From contig LEKJ01000015.1 in the NCBI GenBank assembly GCA_029852775.1, positions 17,384 to 81,383 on the forward strand: a stretch of 64,000 bases of DNA, written 5' to 3'. The translations under genes and the position numbers were made by a program. Shown here one piece after another: positions 9,074 to 18,065 of this stretch. Under the pieces are notes generated by a model that saw only the letters and a list, made by a program, of their open reading frames with translations, did not search any database and was not told the origin of the DNA. Source of the stretch: Pasteurellaceae bacterium LFhippo2. GTDB taxonomy: Bacteria > Pseudomonadota > Gammaproteobacteria > Enterobacterales > Pasteurellaceae. How positions within the stretch are numbered: the first letter of the stretch is position 1; every line of letters begins with the position of its first letter.

Positions 9074-9645
9074 TGAGAATCCTTATTTTTAACAAAGTTT
9101 CGTTTATATTTTCGGTGGCTTTGGATATTTTTTTCAGCATCTTTTTTATCCCAAATTTGAAGTTCCCAAGGATAATAAAAGTTACTCGAATTTTTGAAAT
9201 AAATATGAATACCAATATATTCTTCTTTATCTCTGAGATACCAATTCTTTAAGCCATATTTATCTTTCCACTCATCAAGCCTTTCCATAACTTGACTAAT
9301 ATCTTCAGTATTTACAATAATACGAGCACCGAAAATATCGTTTAAAATGCTATTTACTGGGTAGCCTTCACTACGTTGTTTAAATCGCTCTATTTTATCC
9401 AAGATAGACTCCGATGTTTTTACTCGATAGAAATAAGACACATCATAGAGATCTGCTCTAAATAAGTAGTCATTGATCGATTCATGTAGATTTAATCGAT
9501 AAGATAAAATATGCTCAACAGAAACCTTAGAAAGAGTATGCTTTAAATTTACTTTTTCTATCTTATCTGTTTCAAAATAATCTTGTGAAAATGCAAGGTG
9601 AACCTTGTTGATTTCATCAATTAATTTTTCAATTTTTATGAGCAT
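9070..9645 (-). CDS. Small RelA/SpoT-type nucleotidyltransferase (single-domain alarmone synthetase-like)
   Basis: About 191 residues. An N-terminal helical part of about 70 residues is followed by a complete RelA/SpoT synthetase signature: R74-x-K76-x3-S80, D103 with GAR at 106-108, Y143 and H147 (EYIGIH), E161-L-Q163 (ELQI) and H177 before KYK. There is no HD hydrolase and no TGS or ACT domain, so it resembles small alarmone synthetases or ToxSAS proteins. An upstream in-frame ATG at 9666 lies inside the end of rmlD; I prefer 9645, which follows the rmlD stop and has GAGAAG upstream. Its stop overlaps the rmlC start. Whether it makes (p)ppGpp, modifies tRNA or does something with nucleotides tied to dTDP-sugar synthesis cannot be told from sequence. 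Confidence 0.85.
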   Translation of the reverse strand: MLIKIEKLIDEINKVHLAFSQDYFETDKIEKVNLKHTLSKVSVEHILSYRLNLHESINDYLFRADLYDVSYFYRVKTSESILDKIERFKQRSEGYPVNSILNDIFGARIIVNTEDISQVMERLDEWKDKYGLKNWYLRDKEEYIGIHIYFKNSSNFYYPWELQIWDKKDAEKNIQSHRKYKRNFVKNKDSQ

Positions 9646-9658
9646 ATTTTCTTCTCTA

Positions 9659-10534
9659 TTAAGCATATGCCTTAATATTCTCTAATGCCTTTCGCCAATC
9701 ACTTGGTTCAATATCAAATATCTGCTTAATTTTAGTTAAATCTAAGCGCGAATTTGCAGGGCGTTTTGCTGGTGTTGGGTAGTCATTCGTTGTAATACTA
9801 TTTACAACCGGTCTGTTTTCAATAATTTTTTGCAATTCTGCTTGTTCAAAAATCGCTTGAGCAAAACTGTGCCAACTTACATAAGGTTTGCCGGTAAAGT
9901 GATAAATGCCAAATGCATCTGTTTTGCCTTCAATAATAAGATTTGCAATCTTAATTAAAGCTGTTGCAATATCACCTGCATAAGTTGGGCCGCCAAATTG
10001 ATCACCCACCACGCCTAATACTTCACGCTCTTTACCTAGGCGAATCATTGTTTTTACAAAGTTATTACCGTGTTCGCCAAACACCCAAGCGGTGCGCAAA
10101 ATAATAGAACGAGGATTAGCTTGTTGAACGGTAATTTCTCCTTCTAATTTAGTTCTACCATATACGCCTTGTGGATTGGTTTTGTTTTCTTCTTTGTATT
10201 CGCTGGTTCCTGTGCCTTCAAACACATAGTCTGTTGAAATATGTAAAATAGCCGCACCAATTTCATTAGAAGCTTCGGCAAGGTATTGTGGACCTTTCAC
10301 ATTAATCGCTTCTGAAAGCTCAATTTCAGTTTCTGCACGATCTACTGCGGTATGAGCTGCTGCATTGATAATCACATCTGGTTGAAACGCCTTAACAGCT
10401 TTAAATACAGCCTCTCTGTCGGTAATATCTAGTTCATCACGATCAACAGCCAAAATATCTGCTTTACCTGTTAGCTGCTGAGTCAGACAATGTCCAACTT
10501 GCCCCTTAGCACCAGTAATTAAAATTTTTGCCAT
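9659..10534 (-). CDS. rmlD: dTDP-4-dehydrorhamnose reductase
   Basis: RmlD reduces dTDP-6-deoxy-L-lyxo-4-hexulose to dTDP-L-rhamnose using NAD(P)H. It is a 291-residue extended short-chain dehydrogenase. GAKGQVG near residue 7 is the cofactor-binding loop, STDYVFEG and YGRTKLEGE supply the catalytic Ser/Thr-Tyr-Lys set, and RTAWVFGEHGNNFV follows. The start overlaps the rmlA stop by one base. A USS-like decamer (ACAACCGGTC) lies inside the gene at 9804-9813. The base composition is close to the core genome, unlike the export genes downstream. Confidence 0.96.
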   Translation of the reverse strand: MAKILITGAKGQVGHCLTQQLTGKADILAVDRDELDITDREAVFKAVKAFQPDVIINAAAHTAVDRAETEIELSEAINVKGPQYLAEASNEIGAAILHISTDYVFEGTGTSEYKEENKTNPQGVYGRTKLEGEITVQQANPRSIILRTAWVFGEHGNNFVKTMIRLGKEREVLGVVGDQFGGPTYAGDIATALIKIANLIIEGKTDAFGIYHFTGKPYVSWHSFAQAIFEQAELQKIIENRPVVNSITTNDYPTPAKRPANSRLDLTKIKQIFDIEPSDWRKALENIKAYA

Positions 10535-11412
10535 TATTTCGCTCCTTTCACTAAGCGTAATAAGTATTGACCGTAATCATTTTTCGACATTGGTTTTGCT
10601 AAAGCTTCTACTTGCTCTGAGCTTAACCAGCCGTTGCGCCATGCAATCTCTTCTAAACAAGCTACTTGCAGATTTTGCACATGCTCAATCGTTTTTACGA
10701 ATGAAGCAGCTTCGTGAAGGCTATCATGAGTTCCGGTATCTAACCAAGCAAAGCCACGGCCAAGCAATTGAACATTTAAGCTACCATCATTTAAATACAT
10801 TTCATTTAATGTAGTAATTTCTAATTCACCACGGGCAGATGGTTTAACTTGTTTTGCAAGCGCTACAACACGATTATCATAGAAATATAAACCTGTAACC
10901 GCCCAATTTGATTTTGGAACAGCAGGTTTTTCTTCGATTGATAGTGCTTTGAAATTCTCATCAAACTCCACAACGCCAAAGCGCTCAGGATCTTTTACTT
11001 GATAACCAAATACCGTTGCTTTACCTTCATCAGCCAACTTTGCAGCCTCTTGCAAAGATTGAGTAAAATGTTGGCCATAGAAAATATTGTCACCTAATAC
11101 TAAACAGACTGAATCATCACCAATAAACTCTTCACCAATCAAGAATGCTTGCGCTAAACCATCTGGGCTTGGTTGAATCGCATAGTTAATGTTAATACCA
11201 AAATCCGAACCATCGCCTAATAAGCGCTTAAAGCCTTCATTATCTTCCGGTGTCGTAATGACTAACACATCTCTAATGCCCGCTAGCATTAACACTGAAA
11301 GCGGATAGTAAATCATTGGTTTATCATAAACAGGCAGTAGCTGTTTTGATACACCACGGGTAATTGGATAAAGGCGAGTACCTGAACCGCCAGCAAGAAT
11401 GATACCTTTCAT
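10534..11412 (-). CDS. rmlA: Glucose-1-phosphate thymidylyltransferase
   Basis: RmlA makes dTDP-glucose from glucose-1-phosphate and dTTP, the first committed step to dTDP-rhamnose. The 292-residue length is typical. The N-terminus has [16 protein letters not shown], the nucleotide-binding loop with the catalytic Arg; [28 protein letters not shown] and the EEKP motif follow. It lies 8 bp after rmlB and overlaps rmlD, so the three form one transcription unit. Confidence 0.97.
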   Translation of the reverse strand: MKGIILAGGSGTRLYPITRGVSKQLLPVYDKPMIYYPLSVLMLAGIRDVLVITTPEDNEGFKRLLGDGSDFGININYAIQPSPDGLAQAFLIGEEFIGDDSVCLVLGDNIFYGQHFTQSLQEAAKLADEGKATVFGYQVKDPERFGVVEFDENFKALSIEEKPAVPKSNWAVTGLYFYDNRVVALAKQVKPSARGELEITTLNEMYLNDGSLNVQLLGRGFAWLDTGTHDSLHEAASFVKTIEHVQNLQVACLEEIAWRNGWLSSEQVEALAKPMSKNDYGQYLLRLVKGAK

Positions 11413-11420
11413 AAGAACTC

Positions 11421-12494
11421 CTATTTAGTTCCTAAGCGCTCAAAATTGTAAGAACCATCTAACACACGGCTCCACCATTTTTTATTATTTAGATACCACT
11501 CAACGGTTTTACGAATACCGCTTTCAAAAGTTTCTTGCGGAACCCAGCCTAATTCGCGACCAATTTTTGCAGCATCAATCGCATAACGAACATCATGGCC
11601 TGGGCGATCTGTTACATAGGTAATCAAATCTTCGTATTTCACTACACCCGCTGGTTTATTTGGTACTAACTCTTCTAATAAACCACAAATAGTACGTACT
11701 ACCTCAATATTCGCTTTCTCATTATGTCCGCCAATATTGTAAGTTTCACCAATCTCACCTTCCGTTACAACTTTATATAAAGCACGCGCATGATCTTCCA
11801 CAAATAACCAATCTCTGATTTGCATCCCATTACCATAAACCGGTAATTTTTTGCCTTCTAATGCATTTAAGATCATTAATGGAATTAATTTCTCAGGGAA
11901 GTGGAATGGACCATAATTGTTTGAGCAGTTAGTCACAATAGCTGGTAAACCATAGGTACGTAGCCAAGCTCGAACTAAGTGATCACTCGATGCTTTTGAA
12001 GCAGAGTAAGGGCTACTTGGTGCATAAGGTGTGGTTTCGGTGAATAGGTCATCAGTGCCTTCTAAGTCACCGTAAACTTCATCAGTTGAAATGTGATGGA
12101 AACGGAAGTTTGCTTTTTTATCGCCATCTAAGTTATTCCAATAGGCACGAGCTACCTCTAATAAAGTATAAGTACCAACAATGTTCGTTTCAATAAATGC
12201 GGCTGGACCATCAATAGAACGGTCAACGTGGCTTTCAGCAGCTAAATGCATTACTGCATCTGGCTTATGCATTAAAAATACGCGTTCTAAGCCTTCTTTA
12301 TCACAAATATCTACTTGCTCGAATGCATAGCGTGAACTCTTTTCCACAGATTCAAGGGATTCTAAATTACCCGCATAGGTAAGTTTATCTACGTTTACAA
12401 CAGAATCTTGAGTGTCGTTAATAATATGGCGAACGACTGCAGAGCCAATAAAGCCTGCACCGCCTGTTACTAAAATTTTCTTTGACATTTTCAT
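11421..12494 (-). CDS. rmlB: dTDP-glucose 4,6-dehydratase
   Basis: RmlB converts dTDP-glucose to dTDP-4-keto-6-deoxyglucose with bound NAD. The 357-residue protein begins with a [14 protein letters not shown] Rossmann loop. [10 protein letters not shown] carries the catalytic Thr-Asp-Glu, and [15 protein letters not shown] supplies the Tyr-Lys pair. Two in-frame Met codons (1 and 3) are possible starts; the first is kept, with AGG just upstream. It is the first rhamnose gene of the operon, and only 48 bp separate it from the Uma2 gene in the same orientation, with no clear terminator between them. Confidence 0.97.
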   Translation of the reverse strand: MKMSKKILVTGGAGFIGSAVVRHIINDTQDSVVNVDKLTYAGNLESLESVEKSSRYAFEQVDICDKEGLERVFLMHKPDAVMHLAAESHVDRSIDGPAAFIETNIVGTYTLLEVARAYWNNLDGDKKANFRFHHISTDEVYGDLEGTDDLFTETTPYAPSSPYSASKASSDHLVRAWLRTYGLPAIVTNCSNNYGPFHFPEKLIPLMILNALEGKKLPVYGNGMQIRDWLFVEDHARALYKVVTEGEIGETYNIGGHNEKANIEVVRTICGLLEELVPNKPAGVVKYEDLITYVTDRPGHDVRYAIDAAKIGRELGWVPQETFESGIRKTVEWYLNNKKWWSRVLDGSYNFERLGTK

Positions 12495-12542
12495 TAGCCT
12501 ATTTAAATTAGATATTGATTTTAATTGTTTATTTTTTATGCA

Positions 12543-13124
12543 TTACAAATCATACAACCCAGTAGTATCAAAACTTAGTGCAGGGAACTTAACTGATGTA
12601 ACAACATCCCCTTCAACCACAGGTTGAATACCAATATAACGTCCATTTTCCAGCACAAAAATTTGAATATTTTGTTCTTCTGGGCGGACAATCCAATATT
12701 CGCTAACACCTTGTTCTTGATATAGCTCGTATTTATCTTTCATCTCGCGTTTTGAATTGCCCGGAGAAAGGATTTCTACCACTAAATCAGGCGCACCAAT
12801 ACAGCCTTTATGATCAAGTTTAGTTTGGTCACAAATAACACATAAATCAGGTTGAACAACCGTTTTAATATTACCTTGCTCATCTAAAAAACGAACATCA
12901 AATGGTGCTGAATATAGCTGACATTGATGATTATCAAATACTTTCGCAAATCCGATTGTTAATTTCATCGAAATACGCTGATGTAAACGATTTGGTGCTG
13001 GCGACATTTCCATAATCTTGCCTTTAATAATTTCAATTCGCTCTTTTAATTTCCAGCTAAGGTAATCTGCATAAGTATAGCTACCATTTAAATCCAATTG
13101 GCTTAAACTGACAATTTCACTCAT
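12543..13124 (-). CDS. Uma2-family (DUF820) putative PD-(D/E)xK nuclease
   Basis: This 193-residue protein of the Uma2 family has a restriction-endonuclease-like fold. Family signatures visible are RIEIIKGKIMEMSP near the N-terminus, QPDLCVICD, PDLVVEILSPGNSKREMKDK (the acidic and Lys residues of the active site) and YELYQEQGVSEYWIV. The ATG at 13124 is chosen over an upstream one at 13157 because GGAGG lies 6 bases before it. Cellular roles of Uma2 proteins are not established; they are best known as multicopy families in cyanobacteria. It lies between erpA (divergent) and rmlB (same strand) at the edge of the polysaccharide island. Confidence 0.88.
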   Translation of the reverse strand: MSEIVSLSQLDLNGSYTYADYLSWKLKERIEIIKGKIMEMSPAPNRLHQRISMKLTIGFAKVFDNHQCQLYSAPFDVRFLDEQGNIKTVVQPDLCVICDQTKLDHKGCIGAPDLVVEILSPGNSKREMKDKYELYQEQGVSEYWIVRPEEQNIQIFVLENGRYIGIQPVVEGDVVTSVKFPALSFDTTGLYDL

Positions 13125-13287
13125 ATCGCCTCCGTATTGATTCGTTATACCTTTCACATAAATCGCACTATTTTACTTGAAATCATTACTTTATGCTATT
13201 AAGCATTTTATAACCTTTCCCATTGCCCTTCTTGTTTAATTGTTAGATAATAGCTTACTTTCCAAAATTTTTGATTTAGGACAAAAA

Positions 13288-13629
13288 ATGAGTGATATCC
13301 AAGTTCCTCTTATTTTCACTGATGCTGCTGCAAAAAAAGTGAAAACATTGATTGAAGGGGAAGATAACCCAAATTTACGCTTACGCGTGTATATCACTGG
13401 GGGCGGTTGTAGTGGTTTCCAGTATGGCTTTACTTTTGATGATCAAGTGAATGAAGGCGATTTAACTATCGAAAACCAAAACGTTGGCTTGGTTGTTGAC
13501 CCGATGAGTCTGCAATATTTAATTGGCGGAACAGTTGATTATGTTGAAGGCTTAGAAGGTTCACGCTTTTTAGTGACTAACCCAAATGCAAGTTCGACTT
13601 GTGGTTGTGGTTCGTCGTTTAGCGTTTGA
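13288..13629 (+). CDS. erpA: Iron-sulfur cluster insertion protein ErpA
   Basis: A-type carrier that delivers 4Fe-4S clusters to apoproteins, including isoprenoid-pathway enzymes. The 113-residue length is typical. The three ligand cysteines are visible in [11 protein letters not shown] and in the C-terminal CGCGSSF. The ORF is open back to 13240, but the ATG at 13288 has AGGA at the right distance and gives the family's usual N-terminus. In some Pasteurellaceae erpA marks one border of the O-antigen locus, which fits the island to its left. Confidence 0.95.
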   Translation: MSDIQVPLIFTDAAAKKVKTLIEGEDNPNLRLRVYITGGGCSGFQYGFTFDDQVNEGDLTIENQNVGLVVDPMSLQYLIGGTVDYVEGLEGSRFLVTNPNASSTCGCGSSFSV

Positions 13630-13643
13630 AAATATTTTAAAAG

Positions 13644-13683
13644 AAAAGACCGCTTGTACTTTATTGGATACAAGCGGTCTTTT
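13644..13683. terminator. Bidirectional hairpin of two uptake signals between erpA and menA
   Basis: Two inverted copies of ACAAGCGGTC form a 15-bp stem (13644-13658 with 13669-13683), with A-runs on one side and T-runs on the other. This would terminate both erpA and the convergent menA. It is a typical Pasteurellaceae use of paired uptake signals. Confidence 0.85.
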
Positions 13684-13695
13684 ACTATCAAAATT

Positions 13696-14601
13696 TTACA
13701 ACACCATCCCCAAACTAAACAGTAAATTAGTGATTAGCGCTAATCCTGCCATTTGGCCTAATAGTGGGCGTAATTCTTCTGGTTGCTTATGGCGATAGAT
13801 AAATAATCCATGTTTAATCAGCAGTGGAATAGCTAATAAAAACAGATAGTTATACCAATGGTTAAATTCGCAAATTGCAAAAATTAAGTAAGAAAGTACC
13901 GCTAGAGTTAATAAAATTACGTGATAAACACGCCCTTTTTGACTGCCGATTCTTACGATTAATGTATTTTTACCTGCTTGGCGATCTTGGTTTATATCGC
14001 GTAAGTTATTGATATTAAGCACCGCAACTGAAAGTAAACCACAACCAAATGCCGGAATAAAAATCAGCGCTGGAATAGTGTGAGCTTGTAAGTAAAAAGT
14101 ACCAATCACGGCCACAAATCCAAAGAAAATAAGCACAAAAAGATCGCCTAATCCTAAGTACCCATAAGCTTTTTTGCCCACTGTGTAGGTAATAGCCGCT
14201 ACGATAGAGCTAATTCCAAGTAGCGTAAATACTACAGCGTCTTGTAAGCTTTCATAAGCATAAGCAATTAATCCTGCGCCAGATAAAAATGATAAAGCGC
14301 TTACAACAAATAGTGATTTTTTGAGTTGTGCACCTGTAATTGCACCGTGTTGAATCGCACGAAGTGGGCCGATGCGTTCTGATGTGTCGGATCCTTTAAC
14401 GTGGTCACCATAGTCATTGGCAAAGTTAGATAAAATCTGAAGTAAAATTGTAGTAATAAAAGCGAGTAGAGTAGTTATTAGGTTAAATTTACCTGCCCAG
14501 TGTGCTAACGCTGAACCAACGATAATTGATGCTAGAGCAAGCGGTAATGTTTTGGGGCGTGCGGTAGTAAACCAAATCGAAAATTGCGAGTTTTTATTCA
14601 T
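13696..14601 (-). CDS. menA: 1,4-dihydroxy-2-naphthoate polyprenyltransferase
   Basis: MenA attaches the isoprenoid tail to DHNA in menaquinone synthesis, in the inner membrane. It is a 301-residue UbiA-superfamily protein with about eight or nine hydrophobic helices. The first Asp-rich motif is NFANDYGDHVKGSD near residue 60, and the second is NNLRDINQDRQAGK near 195; both bind Mg-diphosphate. It is convergent with erpA and divergent from trmO, so it is probably transcribed alone. Length and motif order fit MenA rather than UbiA. Confidence 0.94.
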   Translation of the reverse strand: MNKNSQFSIWFTTARPKTLPLALASIIVGSALAHWAGKFNLITTLLAFITTILLQILSNFANDYGDHVKGSDTSERIGPLRAIQHGAITGAQLKKSLFVVSALSFLSGAGLIAYAYESLQDAVVFTLLGISSIVAAITYTVGKKAYGYLGLGDLFVLIFFGFVAVIGTFYLQAHTIPALIFIPAFGCGLLSVAVLNINNLRDINQDRQAGKNTLIVRIGSQKGRVYHVILLTLAVLSYLIFAICEFNHWYNYLFLLAIPLLIKHGLFIYRHKQPEELRPLLGQMAGLALITNLLFSLGMVL

Positions 14602-14701
14602 AATTATTGTTTATTATTGTCTAGATTAGCTTTCAAAAGAACGCATAATATTACAAAATAGCCATTCGTGTTTTGATTTTTAACATAAAAGTAACGATTT
14701 T

Positions 14702-15448
14702 ATGCAAAGTAATTTACCAACCATTCAAATTCAGCCTATTGGCGTGGTTCATTCGCCTTATGGAGAGAAGTTTGCGGTTCCGCGTCAGCCCAACTTAGTT
14801 CAAGAAGGCAAGGGGATTTTACGTTTACTTCCCCCTTATAATTCGCCTGATGCTGTTCGTGGTTTAGAACAATTTAGCCATTTGTGGTTAATTTTTCAGT
14901 TTCATCAGATTCCTGAGCGAGAATGGCACGCAACTGTACGTCCACCGCGTTTAGGGGGAAATGAAAGAGTCGGCGTTTTTGCTAGCCGTGCGACTCATCG
15001 TCCAAATCCAATTGGTTTATCCAAAGTGGAATTACACGGGGTTGAAATCGAAAATGGCGAAGTAAAATTATTGCTAGGTAGTGTCGATCTGGTTGATGGT
15101 ACGCCAATTTTAGATATCAAGCCTTATATCGCTTATGCAGATAGCGAGCCAATGGCAAAATCGGGCTTTGCGCAGCAGAAGCCGAGTGAAAAATTAGCGG
15201 TAGAATTTACTCAAGAAGCATTACAAGCGGTCGAAAAATGTAAAAACTTTGCAAAATTTGGAATTGAGAATCCAATCAATTTTATTTGTGATGTGATTGC
15301 TCAAGATCCCCGTCCTGCTTATCAGCAAGGAAAAGTCAGTGAGAGAATTTATGGGATGAATTTAGCCTGCTATAATGTGCGTTGGAAGATTGATTCTGAA
15401 AATTTATTTAAAGCTTGGGTAACGGAAATTGAACTATTGGAAAAATAG
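14702..15448 (+). CDS. trmO: tRNA (adenine(37)-N6)-methyltransferase TrmO
   Basis: TrmO methylates N6 of threonylcarbamoyl-adenosine 37 of tRNA-Thr using S-adenosylmethionine. The 248-residue protein has the UPF0066/TsaA beta-barrel signature: [19 protein letters not shown] at the N-terminus, then [28 protein letters not shown], with [11 protein letters not shown] further on. The C-terminal part, about residues 150-248, includes DPRPAY, as in enterobacterial TrmO. Uptake-signal sequence ACAAGCGGTC is inside the gene at about 15222. Confidence 0.93.
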   Translation: MQSNLPTIQIQPIGVVHSPYGEKFAVPRQPNLVQEGKGILRLLPPYNSPDAVRGLEQFSHLWLIFQFHQIPEREWHATVRPPRLGGNERVGVFASRATHRPNPIGLSKVELHGVEIENGEVKLLLGSVDLVDGTPILDIKPYIAYADSEPMAKSGFAQQKPSEKLAVEFTQEALQAVEKCKNFAKFGIENPINFICDVIAQDPRPAYQQGKVSERIYGMNLACYNVRWKIDSENLFKAWVTEIELLEK

Positions 15449-15493
15449 TAGTCTAAGCAGAGTCATTTACTCCTAACTATTAAGGAACTCTCT

Positions 15494-16219
15494 ATGAAAT
15501 TGAAAAAATATTTAGCAATTTTACCGCTTGCGGTAGCGACTTTAGCCGTTTCAGCAGAAACAGCTACAACAGCTACATCAGCAGACAGCAAATCATCAAC
15601 ATTTCAATTTTCAACACAAGTGAGTCGAACAGTTGATAAAGATTTAATGCAAGCTGAAGTTTATAGCCGTAAATCAGGTAAAAATTTAGCAGACCTGAAA
15701 AAATCAGTTTCAACAAATTTAAATAAAGTCCTTGAGCTAGCGAAGAAAAATTCAACTATTGAAGTTTCAGCAGATGGCGTGAGTAATTACGCAGATTATA
15801 ATGATAAAGGCAAAGTAATTGGTTGGGTTGCTGAAGGCCGTATTCAATTAAAAGGCAAAGATTTCGAAGCTATCGCTCAAGTTTTAGAAAACTTAGGTGA
15901 TGAAGTTGCAATTAGCGACATCAATTTTAGTGTATCGCCAGAAAAAATGGCGTCACTTGAAGATGAAATGACGTTGGAAATTATCAAGCAATTCCAACAT
16001 AAAGCGGAAGTGATCCAAAAAGGCCTTAATTCAAAAGGCTATGTATTAAGTGATGTGCAATTAGATACGCCAAATAGCTCAACAGCAAATTATGCACCGC
16101 GTATGTACGCAGCAGAAGCGAAAGTGGCAGCATTTAAATCTAGTGCAGATGAATTACCGATGGAAGCAGGTAAACAAACAATTTCAGCAAGTGCGTCAGG
16201 CAAAGTTAAATTCGACTAA
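15494..16219 (+). CDS. Periplasmic SIMPL-domain (DUF541) protein
   Basis: This 241-residue protein has an N-terminal signal peptide (basic MKLKKY, hydrophobic core, cleavage probably after VSA at about residue 21), so it should be periplasmic. The rest is one SIMPL/DUF541 domain, as in E. coli YggE, which has been linked to oxidative-stress tolerance. The motif GWVAEGRIQLKGKDF is recognisable. It has its own RBS (AAGGAA) and a downstream hairpin. The precise molecular function is unknown. Confidence 0.85.
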   Translation: MKLKKYLAILPLAVATLAVSAETATTATSADSKSSTFQFSTQVSRTVDKDLMQAEVYSRKSGKNLADLKKSVSTNLNKVLELAKKNSTIEVSADGVSNYADYNDKGKVIGWVAEGRIQLKGKDFEAIAQVLENLGDEVAISDINFSVSPEKMASLEDEMTLEIIKQFQHKAEVIQKGLNSKGYVLSDVQLDTPNSSTANYAPRMYAAEAKVAAFKSSADELPMEAGKQTISASASGKVKFD

Positions 16220-16242
16220 TTGATGTAATTGCATAACCTTTT

Positions 16243-16300
16243 TTAAAAGTGGATTAAAACAGTCCACTTTTAAAATTTTGGCCCAATAGTGGGCTTTTTT
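16243..16300 (+). terminator. Tandem hairpins after the SIMPL gene
   Basis: An 11-bp A/T-rich stem (16243-16253 with 16263-16273) is followed by a compact GCCCA/TGGGC hairpin at 16281-16294 and a T6 tract. The second has the form of an intrinsic terminator. Confidence 0.75.
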
Positions 16301-16330
16301 AATTTTTATCTTTTTATTAAGGAAAGCAAA

Positions 16331-17017
16331 ATGAAAAAATATTTCGCAGAGTTCTTCGGAACATTCTGGTTAGTATTTGGTGGTTGTGGTAGTGCTGTAT
16401 TGGCGGCAGGTATTCCAGAACTTGGTATCGGTTATATGGGCGTGTCTTTAGCGTTCGGTTTAACTGTATTAACAATGGCTTATGCGGTAGGTCATATCTC
16501 TGGTGGTCACTTTAACCCAGCGGTATCTATCGGTTTATTAGTGGGCGGTCGTTTCAACGCTAAAGATTTAGTACCTTACATTGCATCACAAGTATTAGGT
16601 GCAATCGCAGCAGCTGCGGTACTTTATGCTATCGCGTCAGGTGCTGAAGGCTTCAACGCAGCAGCAGGTTTTGCAAGCAATGGTTATGCAGAACACTCTC
16701 CACACGGTTATAGCTTAATGGCTGCATTATTAATTGAAGTGGTATTAACAGCGTTCTTCTTAATGATCATTATGGGCGCAACAGATAAACGTGTTCCAGC
16801 AGGTTTCGCGCCAATCGCTATCGGTTTAGGTTTAACATTAATCCACTTAATCAGCATTCCTGTAACTAACACATCTGTGAACCCTGCGCGTTCAACAGGT
16901 GTTGCGTTATTCCAAGGTAGTTGGGCAATCGAACAATTATGGTTATTCTGGGTTGCGCCAATCGTTGGTGCAATCATCGGTGCTCTTGCATACCGTTTCA
17001 TCGCAGATGAAAAATAA
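16331..17017 (+). CDS. aqpZ: Aquaporin Z
   Basis: Water channel of the inner membrane, 228 residues with six helices and two half-helices. The two NPA boxes are visible as [10 protein letters not shown] near residue 60 and NTSVNPARS near 185; the Arg following the second is the selectivity-filter Arg of water-selective channels. Start 16331 is chosen over an in-frame codon at 16289 because AAGGAAAG precedes it and [11 protein letters not shown] is the normal N-terminus. It is monocistronic, with a hairpin terminator at 17037-17063. Confidence 0.95.
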   Translation: MKKYFAEFFGTFWLVFGGCGSAVLAAGIPELGIGYMGVSLAFGLTVLTMAYAVGHISGGHFNPAVSIGLLVGGRFNAKDLVPYIASQVLGAIAAAAVLYAIASGAEGFNAAAGFASNGYAEHSPHGYSLMAALLIEVVLTAFFLMIIMGATDKRVPAGFAPIAIGLGLTLIHLISIPVTNTSVNPARSTGVALFQGSWAIEQLWLFWVAPIVGAIIGALAYRFIADEK

Positions 17018-17036
17018 TTGTTAAAAATGTTTTATA

Positions 17037-17063
17037 ATGCAGTCTTTATGGCTGCATTTTTTT
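17037..17063 (+). terminator. Intrinsic terminator after aqpZ
   Basis: The 7-bp stem AATGCAG/CTGCATT (17037-17043 with 17052-17058) is followed by T-rich sequence. It ends 17 bp before the small lipoprotein gene. Confidence 0.8.
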
Positions 17064-17079
17064 ATTTTAAGGAAAGTTT

Positions 17080-17241
17080 ATGAAAAATATTATTCGTTTT
17101 ATTGGGTTAGGTGTGATCTGTGCAACTTTATCTGGCTGTTTAGTCACTTCTGTGGTTGGTGCGGCAGTTTCTGCGACCACAACGGCAGTAGGCGCAGCGG
17201 TTGATGTGGTTGACGCTGTTACCCCTGATATTACTGATTAA
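17080..17241 (+). CDS. Small lipoprotein (53 aa)
   Basis: A short gene with a good RBS (AAGGAAAG) encodes 53 residues. The signal peptide ends in a lipobox, LSGC, with the Cys at residue 20, so the mature lipoprotein is only 34 residues. It consists of Val/Ala/Thr-rich repeats (VVGAAV, AVGAAV) and an acidic tail. Similar short lipoproteins occur in other Gammaproteobacteria; no function is known. Two Lys/Arg in the n-region and the clear lipobox support expression. It follows the aqpZ terminator and precedes slyD. Confidence 0.75.
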   Translation: MKNIIRFIGLGVICATLSGCLVTSVVGAAVSATTTAVGAAVDVVDAVTPDITD

Positions 17242-17348
17242 TTTATCAAATATTCTTTTGCAAGCGGTCATTTTAGTGAGAAGATTTGCAAATCCGCAAT
17301 AACAAGCTAAAATGCACGAGTTATTCATCCATTTATAAGGAAACCCCT

Positions 17349-18050
17349 ATGAAAATCGCAAAAAACGTAGTACCAAGCATTGCATACCAAGTTCGTACTC
17401 AAGATGGTGTATTAGTTGATGAAGCACCAGTTGAGCAGCCGTTAGAATATTTACACGGCCACAATAACTTAGTGATTGGTTTAGAAAATGCATTAGAAGG
17501 CAAAGCAGTTGGCGATGTATTTGAAGTGCGTGTAAAACCAGAAGAAGCTTATGGCGAATACAACGAAAATATGGTTCAACGCGTACCCGCAGAAGTATTT
17601 ATGGGCGTTGATGAATTAGAAGTAGGTATGCGTTTTATCGCGGACACGGACATCGGTCCATTACCAGTAGTAATCACTGAAGTAGATGGCGATGAAGTTG
17701 TGGTTGACGGTAACCATATGTTAGCAGGCCAAGAATTACTATTCTCTGTTGAAGTTGTTGCAACACGTGAAGCGACTTTAGAAGAGATCGCTCACGGTCA
17801 TATTCACCAAGCGGGTGGCGGTTGTTGCGGTGGTCACGATAGCGATGAAGAAGGTCACGGCTGTGGTTGTGGCGGTCATCACCATCACCACCATCATCAC
17901 GACCACGATGGTTGCTGCGGCGGTCATCACCACGAAGAAGCTCACGAAGGCTGCTGTGAAGAAAATCATCACCATCACCACGATGGTAAATGCTGTGATG
18001 AACACCATCATCACCATCACACAGCAAACGAGACTTGTTCTAAACACTAA
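17349..18050 (+). CDS. slyD: FKBP-type peptidyl-prolyl isomerase SlyD
   Basis: A cytosolic prolyl isomerase, chaperone and metal carrier that supplies nickel in hydrogenase maturation in E. coli. Residues about 1-70 and 120-150 form the FKBP domain, with an IF chaperone flap between. Residues about 160-233 are an extreme metal-binding tail of His runs and CCGG/CGCGG clusters. The start at 17349 gives MKIAKNVVPSIAYQV; an upstream in-frame codon lies in unrelated sequence. Only 15 bp separate it from ilvA. The His codon runs create long meaningless ORFs in other frames. Confidence 0.95.
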   Translation: MKIAKNVVPSIAYQVRTQDGVLVDEAPVEQPLEYLHGHNNLVIGLENALEGKAVGDVFEVRVKPEEAYGEYNENMVQRVPAEVFMGVDELEVGMRFIADTDIGPLPVVITEVDGDEVVVDGNHMLAGQELLFSVEVVATREATLEEIAHGHIHQAGGGCCGGHDSDEEGHGCGCGGHHHHHHHHDHDGCCGGHHHEEAHEGCCEENHHHHHDGKCCDEHHHHHHTANETCSKH

Positions 18051-18065
18051 TCTAAGGTTAGTTGA

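Noticed and set aside
16708-17001. A 97-codon minus-strand ORF under aqpZ
   Set aside because: It is a shadow of the aquaporin reading frame without RBS.
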